From Streptomyces sp. NBC_01262 (GTDB lineage Bacteria > Actinomycetota > Actinomycetes > Streptomycetales > Streptomycetaceae), in the NCBI RefSeq assembly GCF_036226365.1, contig NZ_CP108462.1, positions 248,001-312,000 of the forward strand: a stretch of DNA of 64,000 nucleotides, in the 5' to 3' direction. Below the pieces are notes generated by a model that was given only the letters and a program-made list of their open reading frames with translations, did no database searches and was not told the origin of the DNA. Positions 60,535-64,000 of this stretch are shown here, in pieces. The translations under genes were made by a program, and so were the position numbers. The stretch's first letter is position 1. Each line of letters begins with the position of its first letter.

Positions 60535-60562
60535 GCCGGACGCCCGGAACCGGGCGTCCGGC
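60535..60562. terminator. terminator hairpin of the small CarD-like operon
   Basis: A perfect dyad with 13-bp arms (60535-60547 and 60550-60562) around AA lies 28 bp after the stop at 60591 (minus strand) and upstream of the MFS gene. Confidence 0.85.
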
Positions 60563-60590
60563 CACACCTGATCGGCCCGGCCGCTCCCCC

Positions 60591-60773
60591 CTACGCCGGT
60601 TCCTCGTCCGCTTCGGCGAGTTCACCGAAGTCCGGAGCCTGGAAGGGGTTGGTGGCCGGGGGCCGCGACGTCTGCTTGGCGTGGCGGAGCGCCGGTTCGG
60701 GCGCCGAGAACAGCGAGGTCGTGTTCGCGTTCGCGGCCGCGGTCGTTTCGATGGGTTGTCCGTCCTGTGTCAA
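60591..60773 (-). CDS. small acidic protein coupled to the CarD-like gene
   Basis: 60 aa, unrecognised. It is disordered with TSRPPATNPFQAPDFGE and an acidic end ELAEADEEPA. The start overlaps the preceding stop by 4 bases, so the pair is translationally coupled. The next hairpin (60535-60562) ends the operon. Confidence 0.6.
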   Translation of the reverse strand: MTQDGQPIETTAAANANTTSLFSAPEPALRHAKQTSRPPATNPFQAPDFGELAEADEEPA

Positions 60774-60991
60774 AGCTTGGTCATCTTGCTGTAAGGACTG
60801 GTGATCCTCATCTGCCGCGAACCGAAGTTCACGAGCACCGCGATCTCGTCCTCGATACCGATGACCAGGCCGAGGCCGTGCTCATCGTGAGTGACCCGGT
60901 TACCTACCGCGAACTCCTTGGGAGTCGGCGTGGCCGGGGGCTTGAAGGGACTGGTGGGCAGGATGCGCCGGGTTGCGGCTGGCTTCGTCAT
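60770..60991 (-). CDS. small CarD/KOW-like protein
   Basis: 73 aa. PKEFAVGNRVTHDEHGLGLV followed by IGIEDEIAVLVNFGSRQMRI is the pattern of a CarD/Tudor-like beta barrel, as found in RNA-polymerase-interacting domains. It lacks the DNA-binding C-terminus of full CarD, so it is a lone barrel. The ATG at 60991 is chosen over a TTG one codon earlier. First gene of a two-gene operon. Confidence 0.75.
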   Translation of the reverse strand: MTKPAATRRILPTSPFKPPATPTPKEFAVGNRVTHDEHGLGLVIGIEDEIAVLVNFGSRQMRITSPYSKMTKL

Positions 60992-61074
60992 CAAGACCAG
61001 TATGCGCCCGCCGACCGCCGGTGCGGCACGGTGGGCCGCTCCCGCTCTGCCGTGACGCGGCGCACACTGGGGAT

Positions 61075-61566
61075 ATGAGCGGACGTATCACCATCACCTG
61101 GGCGGAGGTCGACCGCCGTCTTGAGCAGGCGCACAACTACTGGATCTGCACCGCCTCCCCGCTCGGCGGCCCGCACGCGATGCCGGTGTGGGGTGTGTGG
61201 GTGGACGGCCGGCTGTGGTTCAGCACCGGCGCCGGCACCGTGAAGGCCCGCGATCTCGCGGCGGATCCCCGGGTCGCGGTGCACCTGGAGAGCGCCGCGG
61301 AGCTGGTGGCGCTGCGCGGCACCGCCTCCGCGGTGCCGGACGGGGAACGGCCCGCGGCGGTGGATTCCGCGTACGCCGCCAAGTACGTGCTGCCCCGCAG
61401 CGGCGGGCCCGGCTCGATCGGAATGGGCGGCTCGCCGGTCTACGCCGTCATGCCGGTCACCGGGCACAGCTGGTTCGAGGGCGCCTTCCCGGAGACGATG
61501 ACGCGCTGGCGGTTCGACGGGCCGGGCCGGGAGCCGGTGCCGCAGGAGATCAGTTACCAGGGCTGA
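61075..61566 (+). CDS. pyridoxamine 5'-phosphate oxidase-like (split-barrel FMN/F420) protein
   Basis: 163 aa. WAEVDRRLEQAHNYWICTAS, 'PHAMPVWGVWVDGRLWFSTG' and 'KARDLAADPRVAVHLES' are typical of the PNPOx-like FMN/F420-binding split barrel. No catalytic specificity can be read. It precedes the next gene by 24 bp in the same direction. Confidence 0.88.
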   Translation: MSGRITITWAEVDRRLEQAHNYWICTASPLGGPHAMPVWGVWVDGRLWFSTGAGTVKARDLAADPRVAVHLESAAELVALRGTASAVPDGERPAAVDSAYAAKYVLPRSGGPGSIGMGGSPVYAVMPVTGHSWFEGAFPETMTRWRFDGPGREPVPQEISYQG

Positions 61567-61590
61567 ACGTCCCGCAAAGGAGCACAGCTG

Positions 61591-61977
61591 ATGAGCACCC
61601 CGCATTCACACACCCACGTCGACGTCCTGCTCTCGGCCTGCGAGCGCAAGGACGCCGACGCCGTGTTCGGCACGCTGGAGAACGTCTTTCCGGACACCGC
61701 GGCCGGGCGCGCCCCCACCACGGCACGCACCCCCGACGCCGCCGTGTACGGCCACCCCACCGTGTGGTCCCTGGACGTCGACGCCGCCACCCATGGCGCC
61801 GGGCCCGGCCCGGTACCGCTCGGCTCGCCCGTGACGGCCGACCTGTCGGGCGACCCTCACCACGTCCGGGAGGTCGAGCACGCCCTCAGCGCCTCCTTCC
61901 GCGTCCAGGAGCGCAGCAGCGTCTCCGGCGACCAGGAGCTCGACGTACGGCTGCGCCTCACCGGCCTGACCCTCTAG
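61591..61977 (+). CDS. conserved hypothetical protein
   Basis: 128 aa. The start STPHSHTHVDVLLSACERKD then ADAVFGTLENVFPDT suggests a small alpha/beta protein; the C-terminal RVQERSSVSGDQELDVRLRL is a likely strand pair. No known domain. RBS AAAGGAG. Convergent with the gene at 61988. Confidence 0.7.
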   Translation: MSTPHSHTHVDVLLSACERKDADAVFGTLENVFPDTAAGRAPTTARTPDAAVYGHPTVWSLDVDAATHGAGPGPVPLGSPVTADLSGDPHHVREVEHALSASFRVQERSSVSGDQELDVRLRLTGLTL

Positions 61978-61987
61978 GCCCGCCGGG

Positions 61988-62212
61988 TCAGTCCACGTCG
62001 AGGGTGTCGGTGTAGAGGACGAACTCCACGAGGCCGTCGGCGGTGGTGCTGACGCTGGGCGGGCGGGTGCGGGGGTAGCGGGAGGCGATGACGTCGGCGA
62101 CGCGGTGGGCGGTGGCGGCGTCGGTGGCGCAGATGCGGACGTGGGCCACGCCGGGCTCGTGCGGTGGCCCGGGGTGTGCGGGGTGTTGGGCGTGTGCGGG
62201 GTGTTCGGGCAT
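61988..62212 (-). CDS. small conserved hypothetical protein
   Basis: 74 aa. After a His/Pro-rich start, HVRICATDAATAHRVADVIA then SRYPRTRPPSVSTTADGLVE resembles a small ferredoxin-like fold. Function unknown; it lies just downstream of the DUF397 gene and may be part of that operon. Confidence 0.6.
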   Translation of the reverse strand: MPEHPAHAQHPAHPGPPHEPGVAHVRICATDAATAHRVADVIASRYPRTRPPSVSTTADGLVEFVLYTDTLDVD

Positions 62213-62239
62213 GTGGCTCCCCTGGTCGTGGGGTGGTGG

Positions 62240-62476
62240 TCAGGACAGCAGGAAGTCGGCCTGGCCGGCCTTGGCGCCCTGGATGAACGTGGTGATCTCG
62301 TGGCTGGTGTAGATCAGCGCGGGCCCGTCGGGGTCGGTGGACTGCCGCAGGGCGATACGGCCGTCGGCGAGCTTCATGGCCTCCACGCAGGAGCCTCCGT
62401 TGCCGCCGCTCCACGGCTTGTACCAGCCCTCGGTGCCGAGGTCTCCGGCACGCATGCCGTTGTATATGTCCTGCAT
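62240..62476 (-). CDS. DUF397 protein
   Basis: 78 aa. WYKPWSGGNGGSCVEAMKLA, 'ALRQSTDPDGPALIYT' and ITTFIQGAK are the DUF397 signature. These small proteins accompany XRE/DUF5753 regulators in Streptomyces and are thought to act with them in development or secondary metabolism. It follows the regulator by 6 bp. Confidence 0.94.
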   Translation of the reverse strand: MQDIYNGMRAGDLGTEGWYKPWSGGNGGSCVEAMKLADGRIALRQSTDPDGPALIYTSHEITTFIQGAKAGQADFLLS

Positions 62477-62482
62477 GTGCGG

Positions 62483-63346
62483 TCAGATCTCCTTGCGAAC
62501 GCCATCGAGGATGGCTGCTGTGCTGTGTACGGGCGCGGCCTGCGCGCACATCCGGTCGAGGGCTTCGAGGAAGGCCGTCACGTCGTCCCGTTCATCCAGG
62601 TAGGCGGCGCCGGCCAGGCTCTCGGTGAAGACGACGTCGGGCAGTTCCGCGGTCCGGAACCGGAAGATGTGGAACGGCCCGTACATGGCGGGGTGCGGGC
62701 CGGCGGTGAAGGGCATGACCTGCAGGTGGATCTGGGGCTGGGCGCAGGCCTGGATGAGGCGGTCCAGCTGGGCGCGCATGACGCCGGGGCCGCCGATGGG
62801 GCGGCGCAGCACGGTCTCGTCGATGACGGCCCACAGGACGGGGGCGTCGGGGCGGCCGAGCAGGGTCTGGCGCTCCAGGCGCAGGGCGACGCAGCGCTCG
62901 ATGTCGGCCTCGGGCAGGTGGGGGCGGCCGGCGCGCAGGACGGCGCGGGCGTAGTCCTCGGTCTGGAGCAGGCCCGGGACGTAGTGCGGCTCGTAGGCGC
63001 GGATGACGGCCGCCTCGCCCTCAAGGCTGACGAAGGCGCTGAACCAGCCGGGGAGCACATCGCGGTAGCGGTGCCACCAGCCGGGCCGATTGCCCTGGCG
63101 GGTCAGCGCGAGGAAGGCGCCGATCTCCTCGGGTGCGACCGCGTACAGACGCAGCAGCTTCTCGACGTACGGGATCTTGAGGCCGGTCTCGGCCTTCTCC
63201 ATGCGGCGGACGGTGGCGTGGGTGACGTCGAGGGCGCGGGCGGCTTCCTCGTAGGTCAGGCCGGCCTTCTCGCGCAGGTGCTGGAGCCGTCTGCCGAGGA
63301 TGACGCGCAGCACGGTCGGGGCTCCGCCCGACCGCGGCTCAGCCAC
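62483..63346 (-). CDS. XRE-family HTH regulator with DUF5753 C-terminal domain
   Basis: 287 aa. The HTH is LRVILGRRLQHLREKAGLTY then EEAARALDVTHATVRRMEKA; the DUF5753 domain (about 100-280) has VRAYEPHYVPGLLQTEDYAR-like 'IRAYEPHYVPGLLQTEDYAR' and 'LPDVVFTESLAGAAYLDERD'. It regulates sporulation or antibiotic genes with its DUF397 partner. GTG start with GGAG upstream. Divergent from the ATPase at 63524. Confidence 0.94.
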   Translation of the reverse strand: MAEPRSGGAPTVLRVILGRRLQHLREKAGLTYEEAARALDVTHATVRRMEKAETGLKIPYVEKLLRLYAVAPEEIGAFLALTRQGNRPGWWHRYRDVLPGWFSAFVSLEGEAAVIRAYEPHYVPGLLQTEDYARAVLRAGRPHLPEADIERCVALRLERQTLLGRPDAPVLWAVIDETVLRRPIGGPGVMRAQLDRLIQACAQPQIHLQVMPFTAGPHPAMYGPFHIFRFRTAELPDVVFTESLAGAAYLDERDDVTAFLEALDRMCAQAAPVHSTAAILDGVRKEI

Positions 63347-63523
63347 GGCGCTCCTCTCGCATGCGAGCAGTCTGCCACGCACCGTGTGCAGCGGACAGCC
63401 TGTACAGAGAAATGTGTAATTTGCAGAATGCCTCTTGCCTACCGTCGCTTGCGTGGCCATAGTGGCCTGTGTGACGCGGCTGTACCGAACCTGCCGAACC
63501 TCCGACGATGTCTGGAACGTCCC

Positions 63524-63991
63524 ATGATGCTGCCGACAGTGCGAGAGCGACCGCTTCCGCTCGCCGACAGCCGCAGGGACGTCCTCCGGCTTCCGGCGCA
63601 GGCCGCGTCCGTGGGCGCCGCCAGGCGGCGGGTGCGGACGACGCTGCACGGCTGGTCACTGGAGCGCGTGGGTGACGACGCCTGCCTGGTGGTCACCGAG
63701 CTGTTCACCAACGCCGTACTGCACAGCGGCAGCGATCACGTGACATGCGCGCTGTGGGCCGGCGAAGGGCTGCTGCACATCGAGGTCACCGACCAGGGGG
63801 ACCGGGCCGCCGGGCCGGCCGTGCGGCGCGCCGGGGACGGCGAGGAGAACGGGCGCGGGCTCGTCCTCGTCAGCCATCTGGCGCATCAGTGGGGCGTGGT
63901 GCATCCCGTCCCCGGAACGGGCCGGACCGTGTGGGCGGCGCTGGCCTGCGGCGGTGTACCCCTCCAGAAAGGCGCGCGGCGCGCGGGCTGA
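63524..63991 (+). CDS. RsbW-like ATP-binding protein (anti-sigma/serine kinase type)
   Basis: 155 aa. The N-box is DDACLVVTELFTNAVLHSGS, the G1 box LLHIEVTDQGDRAA, and the G2-like part ENGRGLVLVSHLAHQWGVVH. These single-domain GHKL ATPases may sequester or phosphorylate sigma-factor regulators. It is the third member of the XRE/DUF397/ATPase set. ATG 63524 or 63527. Confidence 0.9.
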   Translation: MMLPTVRERPLPLADSRRDVLRLPAQAASVGAARRRVRTTLHGWSLERVGDDACLVVTELFTNAVLHSGSDHVTCALWAGEGLLHIEVTDQGDRAAGPAVRRAGDGEENGRGLVLVSHLAHQWGVVHPVPGTGRTVWAALACGGVPLQKGARRAG

Positions 63992-64000
63992 TCTGTAATT

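Overview
The window is chromosomal DNA from a high-GC actinomycete, almost certainly Streptomyces or a close relative. The evidence is extreme third-position GC, many GTG and TTG starts, purine-rich Shine-Dalgarno sites, and the lineage's typical families: an XRE/DUF5753 regulator with DUF397 and an RsbW-like ATPase, multidomain SpoIIE phosphatases, an AA10 oxygenase, sedolisin and thermolysin exoenzymes, a DUF5709 protein, and many TetR and MFS pairs. No rRNA or tRNA gene, CRISPR array, prophage or biosynthetic megasynthase was seen. The density of regulators, efflux pumps and oxidoreductases fits an accessory or arm-like region.

Layout. 0-1.4 kb: phosphotransferase and SnoaL-like protein. 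1.4-9.2 kb: the most striking block, a divergent von Willebrand A protein facing a tightly coupled operon of ECF sigma factor, small beta-rich protein, cytoplasmic subtilisin (S8) and TPR-CHAT caspase-like protease, followed by a membrane protein. 9.3-14.4 kb: L,D-transpeptidase, zinc alcohol dehydrogenase divergent from an SDR, and a PAS/GAF/SpoIIE/ATPase phosphatase. 14.5-18.8 kb: TetR facing an MBL-MFS-FAH operon across a perfect 28-bp palindrome. 18.8-22.5 kb: MFS/TetR pair, GNAT, nucleotidyltransferase. 22.5-31.2 kb: giant secreted sedolisin with kelch repeats, LuxR-type ATPase regulator, and an operon of an unknown protein with a stand-alone caspase. 31.3-34.5 kb: ECF41 sigma factor and MMPL transporter operon with a plausible self-controlled promoter.

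34.7-44.3 kb: P450 beside an N-terminally truncated TetR, secreted alpha/beta hydrolase, NADP-type glutamate dehydrogenase, SnoaL-like protein, LLM oxidoreductase, and a hydrolase divergent from its TetR. 44.4-46.5 kb: a phosphotransferase-like gene broken by a TnpB element, apparently with a central deletion and a frameshift. 46.5-51.2 kb: MFS/Lrp pair, leucine-rich-repeat protein, cold-shock protein. 51.2-64 kb: M4 metalloprotease, IclR, membrane PP2C phosphatase, membrane-anchored LPMO, DeoR, MFS, small conserved proteins, and the DUF397/XRE/ATPase set.

How the genes work together. Two separate caspase-fold proteases occur here: CHAT at 5.9-8.5 kb and a C14 caspase at 30-31 kb. The first sits with a serine protease, a sigma factor and a vWA protein, which suggests a protease-relay stress or conflict (immunity or cell-death) module. 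Elsewhere the pattern is regulator plus efflux or enzyme pairs with recognisable operator palindromes, plus secreted proteases and a chitin- or cellulose-active oxygenase suited to saprophytic life.
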